From an uncultured Pirellulaceae bacterium (GTDB lineage: Bacteria; Planctomycetota; Planctomycetia; Pirellulales; Pirellulaceae): a DNA stretch of 64,000 bases. Below the pieces are notes generated by a model. It had not been told where the DNA came from. It did not search any database and was given only the letters and a program-made list of their open reading frames with translations. The translations under genes and the position numbers were made by a program. The stretch spans positions 29,227-93,226 of the forward strand of contig CALFWR010000035.1 in the NCBI GenBank assembly GCA_937928555.1. Direction: 5' to 3'. Positions 8,697 through 18,617 of this stretch are shown in pieces (the stretch's first letter is position 1; every line of letters starts with the position of its first letter).

Positions 8697-9554
8697 CTAA
8701 GCCTTCTTGATCCATTCGCCTTTGAGGTTTTCGAGCAGCCCGGGCACTTTGGAAGCCACGAGTTCTGTTCGTCCGATGTCGGGCGTGTCATATTGCCGAC
8801 GATAGAAGATTAACTTGATTTCGGCAAATCCACACCAGCTAAGCATATCGGCACAGACTTTGGGGCCTGTTGGATACCACTTGAGGCCGTGAACGCCGGA
8901 CATGACGTTCTCTTTGCTTTCCCAGCCGGCTTTCATGAAACCGTCTTCAATTTCCCACGTTGTTGCGGTGTTAAAGAACATGACTTCGTTGGTCAAATCG
9001 GCAGCGATCTTCAGGCCCGAAACAGGATCGGGCAGGTGGTAGAAAATCCCTTTGAACATCGTGATGTCGGATGGTTCAAGGTTCAGTTTTGGCACATCGT
9101 AAAGATCCGTAACGCGAAACTGAATTCGATCCGTCGGTGCGATTTCACGATGCATCTTGACGAAGCGTGCTTGCGAAATCCAGTGCTCGCGAACGTCGAA
9201 TCCATAAGCCAGCTTGGCGTCCCGCTCACGCATCCAGAAGCAATAGCCTCCCGAGTTGCAGGCACAGTCCAGAAATGTTTTGTCGCTAACGCCGTCAGGG
9301 TAGATCGAATCGATCTGCTTGAGATACGCGTCTCGCAGTGGAAGCAAACTCACGCCGCCGTTCTGCGGACGGTCGCGAATCTCGCCCTGGTCGCTGAACA
9401 CCTGACCGGTGTTTAGCTCTTCGGTCAGCTGAATGTTCATGTGCCACGGACCAAGAGCTTTGATGCGGCGAATTTTGCCTTCGCGGTCCAGCTTTTGAGG
9501 AACGGATGTTTCTTGTGCGGTATTCTGAGACTCAGGAGAGGGGGCGATGCTCAT
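8697..9554 (-). CDS. Class I SAM-dependent methyltransferase (CmoB/DUF1698-like)
   Basis: 285 residues from MSIAPSPE. Motif I FLDCACNSGGY at 94-104 binds SAM, the acidic GFD at 118-120 would contact the ribose, RVTDLYDV near 150 is the motif-III region, and FKGIFYHLPDP near 170 resembles the motif IV/V part of tRNA U34 carboxymethyltransferase-like proteins. The substrate is not certain. The frame extends upstream to 9755, but that part overlaps the next gene and lacks similarity, so ATG 9554 was chosen. It lies 77 bp downstream of the Dnmt2-like gene on the same strand, so the two may be co-transcribed; both could act on tRNA, which is inference. Confidence 0.75.
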   Translation of the reverse strand: MSIAPSPESQNTAQETSVPQKLDREGKIRRIKALGPWHMNIQLTEELNTGQVFSDQGEIRDRPQNGGVSLLPLRDAYLKQIDSIYPDGVSDKTFLDCACNSGGYCFWMRERDAKLAYGFDVREHWISQARFVKMHREIAPTDRIQFRVTDLYDVPKLNLEPSDITMFKGIFYHLPDPVSGLKIAADLTNEVMFFNTATTWEIEDGFMKAGWESKENVMSGVHGLKWYPTGPKVCADMLSWCGFAEIKLIFYRRQYDTPDIGRTELVASKVPGLLENLKGEWIKKA

Positions 9555-9631
9555 TTTTTCCTCGGCAACTTGAAGGGATCGTTTCCGCCGGACAGTATCA
9601 AACCGGGGCGCAGTTCCCAAGCCCGATACCG

Positions 9632-10543
9632 CTAGCGATTGCGGGTCGTTTGGGCGAAGCAACCGAGCACGTGGCCGACGCAGGGCACACTGACCGAGTT
9701 TCCGATCAGCTTCCAGAACTGCCTTGCTGAAAGTCCGTCGGGCAGCTGGTAACACGACGAGAACCCAAGCAACCGCAACGATTCAGTGGGGCTCAGTCGC
9801 CTGAAGCGATTTTGGCCGTTTGAATTTTGGAACTTCAAGTAGGAGCCGCTCTGCACATGGCTCTTGCCGTAAGCCGATGTAAAACAACGAGTCAAAGTCG
9901 ATTTTTGATCAACCACATTGATGCCGTCTTCGTATTTGCAGACAAATGCAGAATCAACTTCGACTTGACCATGCCAGCGTTTGGCTTGTTCGGATGAATC
10001 AAGAAAATTTACCAGTGGTTCTGGAGCAACAAACGGCGGTGGTGAAAGTTCTATTTCCTCGTCCCGCGATGCGACAACAAAGAACCTTGGCCGTGCATTG
10101 GGCAACCCGAACATCGTCGAACACAACTGAGCCCGATGGTAACGGTAGCTCGCTCGGACAAAGATTTCGCGGATCGCTGCCCATGCCGGTGAGCTTTCGA
10201 ATCCTACGACGTTTTCCAAAACGATGGCTTTGGGTTGGAGATTTTCTATCGCGTCAAAGACCCGCAGCATGGGTTGGGCCCGTGGGTCGTCGGCACCCTG
10301 TTGCTTGCCCCGACGTGTAAACGGCTGACATGGCGGTGACATCCACCACAGATCCGCACCAAATTCGCCCAGCTCATCATCGCTCAACGAAGCGATCTCT
10401 CGGGTCAGGTAGCGATGGTCAAAGTTCGCCCGGTAGACCGTTTTCGCGTTTTCGTTGATGTCGATCGCCGCAGCGATTTCGTACCGCTCCGATACCGCGT
10501 GGGCCACAGCACCGATGCCGGCGAATAGTTCAAGGATTTTCAT
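9632..10543 (-). CDS. Dnmt2-type (TRDMT1-like) cytosine-5 methyltransferase
   Basis: 303 residues with the C5-methyltransferase motifs in order: ELFAGIG (5-11, SAM), SPPCQPFTR (69-77, catalytic Cys72), ENV (110-112), NARPRFF (149-155), RRLSPTESLRLLGF (248-261) and GNSVSVP (281-287). The target-recognition region carries RCFTSAYG (219-226), the C-F-T-x-x-Y-G signature of Dnmt2 enzymes, and ENVVGFE and PPCQPFTR also match Dnmt2 closely. Dnmt2 methylates C38 of tRNA-Asp or tRNA-Glu. The protein has the short Dnmt2 size and no long restriction-type recognition domain. No endonuclease is nearby, so a restriction-modification role is unlikely. An ordinary small DNA methylase remains possible. Confidence 0.8.
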   Translation of the reverse strand: MKILELFAGIGAVAHAVSERYEIAAAIDINENAKTVYRANFDHRYLTREIASLSDDELGEFGADLWWMSPPCQPFTRRGKQQGADDPRAQPMLRVFDAIENLQPKAIVLENVVGFESSPAWAAIREIFVRASYRYHRAQLCSTMFGLPNARPRFFVVASRDEEIELSPPPFVAPEPLVNFLDSSEQAKRWHGQVEVDSAFVCKYEDGINVVDQKSTLTRCFTSAYGKSHVQSGSYLKFQNSNGQNRFRRLSPTESLRLLGFSSCYQLPDGLSARQFWKLIGNSVSVPCVGHVLGCFAQTTRNR

Positions 10544-10680
10544 GACAGTGAGCCGCAGGCTGGAATGCCTTGGGTTGAGGTGGTTTCCTTTTTCTGACGC
10601 CGCCGGGTTGGGGGTCGTTTCTGAACGTGTTTTCCCTGTGTTTTCTTCGTTATTTTGCCTTATTTGCTACTTTACCGGCA

Positions 10681-10702
10681 TAAGTGTAAGTTTGTACACT
10701 TA
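10681..10702. promoter_or_regulatory. Inverted-repeat operator candidate upstream of imuA
   Basis: Perfect 8-bp inverted repeat TAAGTGTA-N6-TACACTTA in the divergent region between the Dnmt2-like gene and imuA, 121 bp before ATG 10824 (49 bp before GTG 10752). imuA-imuB-dnaE2 cassettes are commonly LexA-controlled, so this may be an SOS operator. The motif is not a known LexA box that I can name. Confidence 0.4.
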
Positions 10703-10823
10703 ATGAGCTAGCGGAGCATTTTGACCCGATTTCCTGTGTGGGTGACCAGATGTGTCTCCGAACCGAATTCCAATAAGCCCACTTCAAGAGCAATTCGACA
10801 AACCATCGGGCAGGGACGTTTCT

Positions 10824-11585
10824 ATGGCAGATCAGGCACTGATTCACAAGCTCCAGCAACAGATCGAACGGATCGAAACCACCTCGCGCGCTGACGACGG
10901 TAACACGTTTTCTTCCGGCAGCGCGACCATGGACCGGATGCTTCCGGCGGGCGGTTACCGACGGGGGGCTTTGGTGGAATGGATCGCGGCTCCCGACAAA
11001 TCACGCCGCAGATCAAGTTTCAGTGGAGGCTGTGCTGTTGATTTTCTTTCCATGCTCGCTGCGGCGAATGCCTGTGCCGATGGAGGGGCGTTGGTCATCG
11101 CGGATCGCGACTGCCAGTTTTACCCGCCGGCCGCCGCCGCGTTGGGGATTGAGCTTGGCAACGTTGTGGTCATTCGTCCCGGTGCGGACTTTCGGCGATC
11201 AGCCGGAAACCGCCGCTACGATGAAGAGTTTTTTTGGGCGGTTGATCAGTCATTACGCTGCTCTGCCGTCGCTGCTGTTTGGGTCGCTGCGGCGCACATT
11301 GGTGAAAGGTGGTTTCGCCGTTTCCAATTAGCCGCCGAATCCAGCGGCACCGTGGGCTTGTTCGTTCGTCCGCCATCGGCGCTGGGCCAGCCTGGTTGGT
11401 CGGAGGTGCAGTGGAAAGTCCAACCTGTGCCGAACACTCGCAGTAACGGTCCGGCATCGCGAGCGATTCGTTTGCAGTTGTTGCGCTGCCACGGCGGCAA
11501 GTCCGGCAGTGTCGCTAACCTTCAGATCGATTCAGTCACCGGTGGGTTGAGTACCGAGTACCGAGTACCGAGTACTGAGTACTGA
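10824..11585 (+). CDS. imuA: ImuA-like mutasome accessory protein
   Basis: 253 residues from MADQALIHKLQQQIERIE. A RecA-fold-like core is seen: FSSGSATMDRMLPAGGYRRG near 33-52, LVEWIAA, LVIADRDCQFYPPAAAALGI near 97-116 and VVAVWVAAAH-like beta strands near 155. ImuA helps the ImuB/DnaE2 translesion machinery; no classical Walker A is visible, as expected for the family. Identification rests on the pattern and on imuB and dnaE2 directly downstream. GTG 10752 would add 24 residues. The last 11 residues ([11 protein letters not shown]) and the stop are encoded by the heptamer array at 11549-11588, so the C-terminus has been set by repeat expansion. Regulation may come from the inverted repeat at 10681-10702. 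Confidence 0.75.
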   Translation: MADQALIHKLQQQIERIETTSRADDGNTFSSGSATMDRMLPAGGYRRGALVEWIAAPDKSRRRSSFSGGCAVDFLSMLAAANACADGGALVIADRDCQFYPPAAAALGIELGNVVVIRPGADFRRSAGNRRYDEEFFWAVDQSLRCSAVAAVWVAAAHIGERWFRRFQLAAESSGTVGLFVRPPSALGQPGWSEVQWKVQPVPNTRSNGPASRAIRLQLLRCHGGKSGSVANLQIDSVTGGLSTEYRVPSTEY

Positions 11586-11676
11586 GTATTCCATTCCTCA
11601 TTCCTCATTCCTCATTCCTCATTCCTCATTCCTCATTCCTCATTCCTCATTCCCCATTCCCCATTCCTCATTCCCC
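11549..11676 (+). repeat. Two heptamer tandem arrays at the imuA/imuB junction
   Basis: GAGTACC/T repeats (11549-11588, about 5.7 units) run straight into CATTCCT repeats (11592-11676, about 12 units, some with CCCC variants). Both have a 7-bp period. The imuA stop lies within the first array. The imuA frame after that stop is open through the second array into imuB. Similar heptamer arrays are familiar from cyanobacteria. Confidence 0.9.
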
Positions 11677-11687
11677 CACTTGGCATC

Positions 11688-13442
11688 CTGAAAACTTCAC
11701 ACTTCCTCTCCCTCTGGTTTCCCAACTGGCCGATTCAGCGAATCGTCGCCGCGGAGCCCGAGCTGCGCAAAACGCACTTGGTGCTTTTTTACCGCGACCC
11801 GCGCCGGGGCAACCGCGTCGCGGCCGCGTCTCCTTTGGCATCGATCGCCGGAGTGCAAGTTGACATGCCGCTGACGGAAGTCAAACAACTGCTGCACCAC
11901 AGCGGCAAAAAGCAACAAACGTGGACTCATCGCATGCATCCGCGCACCCAACACCAGCAGTTGGCAAAGCACGGAATCGACTCCGTCGCTCAGCAACCGC
12001 GTCACTCCCGCAACCCGCCGACAGGACAGCGATCCCAAAAACTGCCTCGGTCTTCCCACGATTTCGAAAACGGGTTCTTCATTCTCGAACACGACCCCGT
12101 CGCTGACCGCCAAGCCCTAGAACGGCTTGCCGATTCGCTTCACATTTTCAGCCCCATTGTTGGCGTCGAGCAAACTGATGCGCCCGAATCGTGCTTTCTG
12201 GACATCACCGGCCTGGAAAAGCTTTTCTCAAGCCACGCCAGTCTCCGCGCGCGGGCGATTCGCTTCCTTAAAGAAAAAGGCTTCACCGTTTTTTCAGCCA
12301 TCGCCAACACCCCCGGCATGTCCTGGGGTCTGTCGCGTTACCACCCCAGTTCACGTGGCGACGAAGTCCCACCCGATCAGCTTCGTCGTGACTTTCGCAA
12401 CCTCCCCGTCGCCGCGCTCAGGCTCCAGCCCGACACGCTCGACACGCTGCATCGCCTGGGCATCCAGACCATCGCCCAGTTGGTTTCCATCCCCCGCTCC
12501 CACCTGACATCTCGCTTCGGCGACGAATTGAATACGCGGATCGACCAGGCTTGGGGTAAAACCGAAGAACCCATCGTCGCCCGCCACCGCCCTGCCGAAT
12601 TTTCCGCCCGGCAGTTTATCGAATTTCCAACACGCGACCGCGAAACCATCAGCGTGATTCTTTCCCGTCTGCTCAGCGACATCTGCAAGCAACTCGTCGC
12701 CCGCCAAAAAGGAGCACTGCAATGGACGATTGGCCTGGACTGCGTCGACGCACCGACGATCGAATTCAAAGTCAATCTTTTTCAGCCCACCGCCACCGTC
12801 GAACACGTGATGCAACTGGTGGAGCTTCAGTTGGAATCAGTTCTCAAGCCTTACCTTCGCGGCAAGCGAAAGAAAACCGACAGTAAGTCCAACGTGGCTC
12901 GAACCGTGACTAACATTTTGGTCCAGGAGATTACGGTGCGGGTGACTTCCTGCGTGTTATTGGTGGACCGACAGAAGCAGCTTTTCGACGAAAGCCCACG
13001 GCTGGACAAGCGATCTTTGGCTCACCTGATCAACCATCTGACCAGCCGCCTTGGCCAGGACAGTATTGTTTATCCGACACTGCAATCGGGTGCCCAACCG
13101 GAGCATTCTTTTCGCTTCAAGCCACTTGTTGATCCGCTGCGGATGCGGACGCGAAAGCGACAGATCACTCGCGATCGTTCGCACAAACTCGCCCGTCCGT
13201 TTCGCTTGCTCGAACCGGTTTTAATCGCCGACCGGCCCGTCGCGCTGCCATTTTCGTTTCGCCATCAGGACGTTTGGCACTCGGTCGTCCAGCACTGGGG
13301 GCCCGAGCGTATCGAAACCGGCTGGTGGCACGGTCCGACGACTCGCCGCGACTACTGGCGCGTCGCCTCAGACACCGGTCAGCACTTTTGGGTCTACTTC
13401 GATATCTGCCGCAAGAGGTGGTTTTTGCAGGGAGAGTTCTGA
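11688..13442 (+). CDS. imuB: ImuB-like, Y-family polymerase-related mutasome protein (start uncertain)
   Basis: ImuB bridges the sliding clamp, ImuA and DnaE2 in error-prone synthesis and is a catalytically inactive Y-family relative. The N-terminus reads [10 protein letters not shown] and then [25 protein letters not shown] and [13 protein letters not shown] helix-hairpin-helix region ([28 protein letters not shown]) is in the middle. The C-terminus [20 protein letters not shown] is typical of ImuB. The family-like sequence begins at 11712 or before, yet no ATG, GTG or TTG lies in frame between the imuA stop and there. The first TTG (11778) would delete conserved residues. CTG 11688 was taken as a tentative start. 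The stop at 13440-13442 is inside the next heptamer array. Polymerase acidic residues are not evident, as in the family. Confidence 0.7.
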   Translation: MKTSHFLSLWFPNWPIQRIVAAEPELRKTHLVLFYRDPRRGNRVAAASPLASIAGVQVDMPLTEVKQLLHHSGKKQQTWTHRMHPRTQHQQLAKHGIDSVAQQPRHSRNPPTGQRSQKLPRSSHDFENGFFILEHDPVADRQALERLADSLHIFSPIVGVEQTDAPESCFLDITGLEKLFSSHASLRARAIRFLKEKGFTVFSAIANTPGMSWGLSRYHPSSRGDEVPPDQLRRDFRNLPVAALRLQPDTLDTLHRLGIQTIAQLVSIPRSHLTSRFGDELNTRIDQAWGKTEEPIVARHRPAEFSARQFIEFPTRDRETISVILSRLLSDICKQLVARQKGALQWTIGLDCVDAPTIEFKVNLFQPTATVEHVMQLVELQLESVLKPYLRGKRKKTDSKSNVARTVTNILVQEITVRVTSCVLLVDRQKQLFDESPRLDKRSLAHLINHLTSRLGQDSIVYPTLQSGAQPEHSFRFKPLVDPLRMRTRKRQITRDRSHKLARPFRLLEPVLIADRPVALPFSFRHQDVWHSVVQHWGPERIETGWWHGPTTRRDYWRVASDTGQHFWVYFDICRKRWFLQGEF

Positions 13443-13511
13443 GTACCGAGTACCGAGTACCGAGTACTGAGTACTGAGTACTGAGTACTGAGTTCTGAGT
13501 TCTGAGTTCTG
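13441..13511 (+). repeat. GAGTACC/T heptamer array at the imuB/dnaE2 junction
   Basis: About ten 7-bp units, GAGTACC then GAGTACT then GAGTTCT, beginning at the imuB stop codon. It is the same unit as the array at the end of imuA. Confidence 0.9.
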
Positions 13512-13539
13512 AATGTTCAGTTTCCATTCCCCAGGCTGC

Positions 13540-13663
13540 ATTCCCAATTCCCAATTCCCAATTCCCAATTCCCAATTCCCAATTCCCAATTCCCAATTCC
13601 CAATTCCCAATTCCCAATTCCCAATTCCCAATTCCCAATTCCCAATTCCCAATTCCCAATTCC
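13540..13663 (+). repeat. ATTCCCA heptamer array abutting the dnaE2 start codon
   Basis: About 17-18 near-perfect 7-bp units end in TTCCC immediately before ATG 13665. Any ribosome-binding site for dnaE2 would have to lie in this array. Confidence 0.92.
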
Positions 13664-13664
13664 C

Positions 13665-16600
13665 ATGTTCTCCGAACTCCACTGCAAAACAAACTTCTCC
13701 TTCCTCGCTGGCGGATCGCATGCTGACGAACTGGTTGCCACTGCTGTCGAACTGGGCTACTCCGCCCTGGCTGTCACTGACCAGAACACCCTCGCCGGTG
13801 TCGTCCGCGCTTACTCCGCTATCCGCGACATCCAAAGAACGCTCGACACCGAAAACCGGGCCGCCCACAATCTGAAACTGATCATCGGCGCCGAAATCGT
13901 CCTCAAAGATGGCCTTCCGGTCGTCCTCTGGGCGACCGACCGTGCGGCCTACGCCAACCTTTCCACGCTTCTGACTGTCGGGCGCCGCCGGGCCCCCAAA
14001 GGTGAATGCTGGTTGAACTTCCAGGACATCGCTGACCACCACCAGGGCCTGCTCGCCGGTGTCGTTCCCTTCCTTCCCGGTGACACCCCGCGGATGGCTC
14101 ACGTTGATTCCACCCACCCCAGCTACCGGTGGTTCGGCTGCGACCCCAGGCATCAAACTGACCAGGCCATGAAAGCCTTCGCCAAACGAAACCTCCACTC
14201 TCCGGTGCACCAGTACGATGCTTACCGCGAAGTCTTCGGCGACCGCGCCCACCTGCTGGCCAGCCTCTACAAAGGCATCGATGACCGTTGGCGAATCGAA
14301 CAACTTCGCTCCATCGCCACGCAGCACAACCTCGCACCGGTTGCCGCCGGTGACGTTCTCTATCACAAGCCCGCCCGCATGCCGCTGCACGACGTCCTGA
14401 CCGCGATTCGTCACCGCACCACCGTTCCGCTGGCCGGCGACCTTCGCATCGCCAACTCACACCGCCACCTCCAGTCCATCACCCGCCGCCAGCAGCAATT
14501 TTCACTGTTGCCCGAATCGATCGCCAACGCAAACCACATCGCCAGCCAATGCAGCTTCGACCTTGGGCAACTGCGTTACGAATACCCGCGCGAACTGGCT
14601 CCCGATGGCCAACAGCCGATCGACTACCTCCGCGAACTGGTCCGGAAAGGCTCCCGCTGGCGATACCCCAATGGCGTTCCCAAGAAAGTCTGCGACCAGA
14701 TCCGCCACGAGATGGGCTTGATCCATGAACTGAACTACGAAGCCTACTTCCTGACCGTCTGGGACCTCGTTCGTTTCGCCCGCAGTCGCGACATCCTCTG
14801 CCAAGGCCGCGGCTCTGCGGCGAACTCCGCCGTCTGCTACGTCCTTGGCATCACCTCGGTCGATCCCGACACCACCGACCTTCTCTTCGAACGTTTTATC
14901 AGCAGAGAACGCGACGAAGCCCCCGACATCGATGTCGATTTTGAACACGAGCGTCGCGAAGAAGTCCTCCAGTACCTTTACGAAAAATACGGCCGCGACC
15001 GCGCTGGCCTAGCCGCGACGGTGATAACTTACCGCAGTCGCAGCGCCATCCGCGACGTCGGCAAAGCCCTTGGGTTGTCACTTGACCGCGTTGACGCACT
15101 GGCCAAACAGGTCGACGGCTACCGCAACGTCGACGACCTCCAGAGCCGCTGCGAAATTGTTGGCATCGATCCGAACTCGCAACAGGGAAGCCGCCTCTGT
15201 CATCTGGTCAACGAAATTCTGGGCTTTCCTCGCCACCTGTCGCAGCACGTCGGCGGGATGGTGATGACCGAAGGCAAGCTTCACGAACTGGTGCCGATCG
15301 AAAACGCTGCGATGGAAAACCGCACCGTGATCCAGTGGGATAAAAACGACCTGGAAGAATTGGGCCTGCTCAAAGTCGACTGTCTGTGCCTTGGCATGCT
15401 GTCCGCGATCCGCAAATGCTTTGCGATGGTCAAATCTCACTGGGGCGACGAGCTAACCCTGGCCAACATTCCCCAGGAAGACCCCGTGGTCTACGACATG
15501 ATCTGTGACGCCGACACCGTGGGCGTGTTTCAGATCGAAAGCCGAGGCCAGATGAGCATGCTGCCGCGTCTCAAGCCACGAACGTGGTACGACCTTGTGA
15601 TCGAAGTCGCGATCGTGCGGCCGGGTCCGATCCAGGGCAACATGGTGCATCCGTTTTTGCGTCGTCGTAACGGAGACGAAGAAGTCACCTATCCCAACGA
15701 AGCCATCAAAGCGGTTCTACATCGAACGCTCGGAGTGCCGATCTTCCAGGAACAAGCCATGAAACTGGCTGTCGTCGCTGCGGGTTTCACGCCCGGTGAA
15801 GCCGATCAACTCCGCCGCGCGATGGGTGCGTGGCGAAAGACCGGAGTCATCGACAAATTCCAACACAAGCTGATGGACGGGATGGCGAAAAATGGGCTCT
15901 CTGGCGAATTCGCCCAGCAGGTGTTCCGGCAAATCCGGGGCTTCGGCGAGTACGGCTTTCCTGAATCTCACGCCGCCAGTTTCGCACTGCTGGTTTACGT
16001 TTCCTCGTTTCTCAAGTGTTACTACCCGGCTGCGTTTTGCGCCTCGTTGATCAACAGCCAGCCGATGGGCTTTTACCCACCCGCCCAGTTGATCTCCGAC
16101 GCCCGCCGCCACGACGTGGAAATCCTCCCCGTCGACGTCAATCACAGCGACCGGGACTGTACTCTTGAACGCGGCGAAAACGGAATCGACTGGGCGGTGC
16201 GAATGGGCCTGCGAATGATCTCGGGCATGCGAATGAACGTCGCCGAACTGATCCTGGACGCACGCCAAAACGGAGACTTTGCCAGCATGGTAGACTTCAC
16301 CCGCCGCACCGGACTGGGACAAGCCACCATCGCGACGCTCAGCAAAGCCGACGCGTTTGGGTCGGTCAATCAGGACCGCCGCCAGGCCCTGTGGCAGGCT
16401 TTGGCTCAGGAAAAGAAACCCCAGCATCAACCGCTGTTCTCGGGGCTTGACGACCAGGACGACAACGCGGCTTACCTTCCGGACCTCACGCCGCAGCAGC
16501 AAGTCACCGAAGACTACCGCACGGTGGGCCTGTCACTGCGCGCCCACCCGGTGTCGTTTCACCGTGATTCACTGCAGCAGCTTGGCATCGTCACCCATCA

Positions 16601-16907
16601 GGGGCTGTCCGATTGCAACGACGGAGACCAAGTTCGTGTGGCGGGTTTGGTGATCCTTCGTCAGCGCCCCGCGACCGCCAAGGGCATTACTTTCGTGACG
16701 CTCGAAGACGAGACCGGCACCGCCAACCTGGTGGTCAAGCCCCGGATTTGGGAGAAGTTCTACCAGACCGCTCGCCGCAGTGCCGCCTGGATCGTCCACG
16801 GCAAACTCGAACGCCGCAGTAACGTCACCCACGTCGTGGCGACGCGAATCGAAGACATGGCCGGCCGCATTGGCCAGCTGAATCTGAAATCCCGGGACTT
16901 CCGCTAA
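13665..16907 (+). CDS. dnaE2: Error-prone DNA polymerase III alpha subunit DnaE2 (ImuC)
   Basis: 1080 residues, the usual DnaE2 length. Translesion polymerase for SOS mutagenesis, working with ImuA and ImuB on stalled forks. The N-terminal PHP domain opens [19 protein letters not shown], with [15 protein letters not shown] near 30-44. The polymerase core has [16 protein letters not shown] near 384-399 and the catalytic acids in [14 protein letters not shown] near 420. [12 protein letters not shown] near 568 carries the third acidic site, and [27 protein letters not shown] and an OB-fold ([28 protein letters not shown]) follow. Its start codon directly follows the ATTCCCA array. The cassette order imuA-imuB-dnaE2 matches that of many bacteria. 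Confidence 0.95.
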   Translation: MFSELHCKTNFSFLAGGSHADELVATAVELGYSALAVTDQNTLAGVVRAYSAIRDIQRTLDTENRAAHNLKLIIGAEIVLKDGLPVVLWATDRAAYANLSTLLTVGRRRAPKGECWLNFQDIADHHQGLLAGVVPFLPGDTPRMAHVDSTHPSYRWFGCDPRHQTDQAMKAFAKRNLHSPVHQYDAYREVFGDRAHLLASLYKGIDDRWRIEQLRSIATQHNLAPVAAGDVLYHKPARMPLHDVLTAIRHRTTVPLAGDLRIANSHRHLQSITRRQQQFSLLPESIANANHIASQCSFDLGQLRYEYPRELAPDGQQPIDYLRELVRKGSRWRYPNGVPKKVCDQIRHEMGLIHELNYEAYFLTVWDLVRFARSRDILCQGRGSAANSAVCYVLGITSVDPDTTDLLFERFISRERDEAPDIDVDFEHERREEVLQYLYEKYGRDRAGLAATVITYRSRSAIRDVGKALGLSLDRVDALAKQVDGYRNVDDLQSRCEIVGIDPNSQQGSRLCHLVNEILGFPRHLSQHVGGMVMTEGKLHELVPIENAAMENRTVIQWDKNDLEELGLLKVDCLCLGMLSAIRKCFAMVKSHWGDELTLANIPQEDPVVYDMICDADTVGVFQIESRGQMSMLPRLKPRTWYDLVIEVAIVRPGPIQGNMVHPFLRRRNGDEEVTYPNEAIKAVLHRTLGVPIFQEQAMKLAVVAAGFTPGEADQLRRAMGAWRKTGVIDKFQHKLMDGMAKNGLSGEFAQQVFRQIRGFGEYGFPESHAASFALLVYVSSFLKCYYPAAFCASLINSQPMGFYPPAQLISDARRHDVEILPVDVNHSDRDCTLERGENGIDWAVRMGLRMISGMRMNVAELILDARQNGDFASMVDFTRRTGLGQATIATLSKADAFGSVNQDRRQALWQALAQEKKPQHQPLFSGLDDQDDNAAYLPDLTPQQQVTEDYRTVGLSLRAHPVSFHRDSLQQLGIVTHQGLSDCNDGDQVRVAGLVILRQRPATAKGITFVTLEDETGTANLVVKPRIWEKFYQTARRSAAWIVHGKLERRSNVTHVVATRIEDMAGRIGQLNLKSRDFR

Positions 16908-17316
16908 GTGTCAGGAAATCGGCAAAAGTCAGCCGCTGGCCGCGATTTTGTCGAGCACCCTCCCATCCGGGCCATCCGGGAGGGTCGGCGGCTCACCGCC
17001 GGGGAGGGCTGCGCGGCTGTCATTGCCAGAGGGAGAGCATTGGCAGAGGGAGAGCATTGGCATGGCGGTGAATAAATCACAGCATCTCCGAGTAAAGTTT
17101 TACGCCTTGGCGTGCTACTTATTTTCACAGCCTCGGAAAGGCGAGCCAATTAAGAAAGCGACTCTGAATCCGAGGCGGAACAAGGCACGAAGGAAACAAG
17201 TCTTTCGACAACCCAACCCGATGCCTCACGGCCAGCGGCTCTGTTGCGCGGAAACCCGAGGCCTTACTTCGACTTTCGCAATCGTTCTTTTTCTTCATAA
17301 ATTTAGAAGAAATCGA
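16908..17316. other. Intergenic stretch without a recognised gene
   Basis: Between dnaE2 and the desaturase terminator. It holds a short direct duplication of a segment reading GCCAGAGGGAGAGCATTG (about 17023-17060) and self-complementary CCATCCGGGCCATCCGGG-type sequence near 16967. The longest plus-strand frame crossing it is basic and repeat-like, with no family likeness. It is probably relic or repeat DNA. Confidence 0.5.
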
Positions 17317-17367
17317 AACCCGAAGCGTGAGCGAGGCACCGTAATTTCCTCGCTCACGCGTCGGGTT
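17317..17367. repeat. REP-like palindrome (20-bp arms)
   Basis: AACCCGAAGCGTGAGCGAGG (17317-17336) is inverted at 17348-17367 with one mismatch and an 11-nt loop. A further single arm of the same type (AACCCGACGCGTTAGCGAGG) is at 57545-57564. Confidence 0.8.
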
Positions 17368-17370
17368 ACC

Positions 17371-17395
17371 AAAAAGTGCGAAAGTCGAACTTTCG
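17371..17395 (-). terminator. Intrinsic terminator of the desaturase gene
   Basis: On the minus strand CGAAAGT-TCG-ACTTTCG is followed by CACTTTTT. It lies 33 bp after the desaturase stop. Confidence 0.7.
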
Positions 17396-17427
17396 GCCAG
17401 CGGGGCACTGATCGACGCCTGTGCGTT

Positions 17428-18441
17428 TTAGTCCAGCGCCTTGCGATCGAGCGCAGCATTGTTGGGCGTTGCCAGATCGGAAATCAGACCGATCTTTTGC
17501 AAACTCGCCAACGTCAGATACGTGACGTCCACTTCCCACCAGCGGTGTCCATGCCTGGCACTTCTTGGATCGGCGTGGTGATTGTTGTGCCAGCCTTCGC
17601 CGTTGGTCAGGATCGCGAACAGCCAATTGTTGCGACTGTCCTCGCGAGTTTCGTAATTGCGATAGCCCCACATGTGCGCGGCGCTGTTGATCGCCCAAGT
17701 GACATGCCACGTAAAGACCGTTCGCATGACCACGCCCCAGAAAAAGAACTGAACCGTCGTGCGAACCATCTCGCCGGTGAACAAACCCGCGATCATCCCC
17801 AGCGGGATGAACGCCAAGGCATGCAGCACGTAAACTAAAATCCACTTTTGGCCACGCTGTAGCCACATGTAATACTTGTCCCGCATCAGATCTTTGACGT
17901 AGCGATCATAAGCCGAAGCGGTGCTGGTGGCTTTGTTGTCCACGAACAACCAACCCATATGCGCCCAAAACCCACTCACCCGTGGCGTGTGCGGATCCGG
18001 TTGGTGGTCAGAGTGTTGATGGTGAATCCGATGAACCAGAACCCACCGCGCCGGAGAATCCTGAAAACTGCAAACTCCCAGCGTGGCCAGCGTGTACTCA
18101 AACCACTTCGGGCAGTTGAAGCCCTTGTGTGTCAGCAGGCGATGGTACCCCGCTCCGATTCCGATCGAAGTAAAGATGTAATTTCCCACGAACAGGAACG
18201 CCACGCCCCACCACGAAAAGAAATAACCAAAGAAAGCCAGCGGAATCACCGCGTGAAACAGCAGCACCGGAATCACATAGCTCCAAAGGATCGCCGATTC
18301 ATCGACCTGCTCGGGCTTGGGGATCCGCTCATCGCGACCCAATTGCTGGCCTTCGACGTGGATGTCTTTAGCCTGTTGGTCAACGGAGCTTGTGGACTCC
18401 GGCGGTCGTTTATCGTTTGTCTTGGAGACTTCGGTCGCCAT
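17428..18441 (-). CDS. Membrane fatty acid (acyl-CoA/acyl-lipid) desaturase
   Basis: 337 residues. It introduces a double bond into saturated acyl chains at the membrane using a di-iron centre. The three histidine boxes are complete: HRLLTH at 100-105, HRIHHQHSD beginning at 138, and HNNHH near 290, in the order and spacing of delta-9 desaturases. Hydrophobic segments lie at about 52-72, 76-96, 115-130, 205-225 and 232-250. The first about 48 residues are polar and charged, an N-terminal tail. The start ATG is the first in frame. It is monocistronic, with its own terminator. Position specificity and substrate (acyl-CoA or lipid) cannot be read from the sequence. Confidence 0.9.
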   Translation of the reverse strand: MATEVSKTNDKRPPESTSSVDQQAKDIHVEGQQLGRDERIPKPEQVDESAILWSYVIPVLLFHAVIPLAFFGYFFSWWGVAFLFVGNYIFTSIGIGAGYHRLLTHKGFNCPKWFEYTLATLGVCSFQDSPARWVLVHRIHHQHSDHQPDPHTPRVSGFWAHMGWLFVDNKATSTASAYDRYVKDLMRDKYYMWLQRGQKWILVYVLHALAFIPLGMIAGLFTGEMVRTTVQFFFWGVVMRTVFTWHVTWAINSAAHMWGYRNYETREDSRNNWLFAILTNGEGWHNNHHADPRSARHGHRWWEVDVTYLTLASLQKIGLISDLATPNNAALDRKALD

Positions 18442-18555
18442 TGGGAACCCATGATTCGTGTTAAGATTTCGACGATTTTAACCCGATTGGCGTCAGGACA
18501 AAACGTCAAAACAAAGGCCTGCTGCACAAATGGGGAGCCGGTCACGTGTTCTCAA

Positions 18556-18617
18556 CCGGGATTGTTCACGCTGGCGGGCGCTGATGGTAGTTGATTCACC
18601 CGCGTGAATAATCCGGG
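18556..18617. mobile_element. Miniature derivative of the MITE family (about 62 bp)
   Basis: Left end CCGGGATTGTTCACGC and right end GCGTGAATAATCCGGG are inverted versions of the same MITE terminus, separated by only about 30 bp. The flanking pentamers CTCAA and TCCAA differ by one base, so a target duplication is possible but not exact. Confidence 0.6.

Noticed and set aside
9632..10543. Restriction-modification system
   Set aside because: The methyltransferase has Dnmt2 hallmarks, no endonuclease gene is adjacent, and the neighbour is another methyltransferase.
13517..13741. Minus-strand frames encoding NWELGIG repeats
   Set aside because: They are translations of the 7-bp ATTCCCA array; any frame of it is open. 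The real gene here is dnaE2 on the plus strand.
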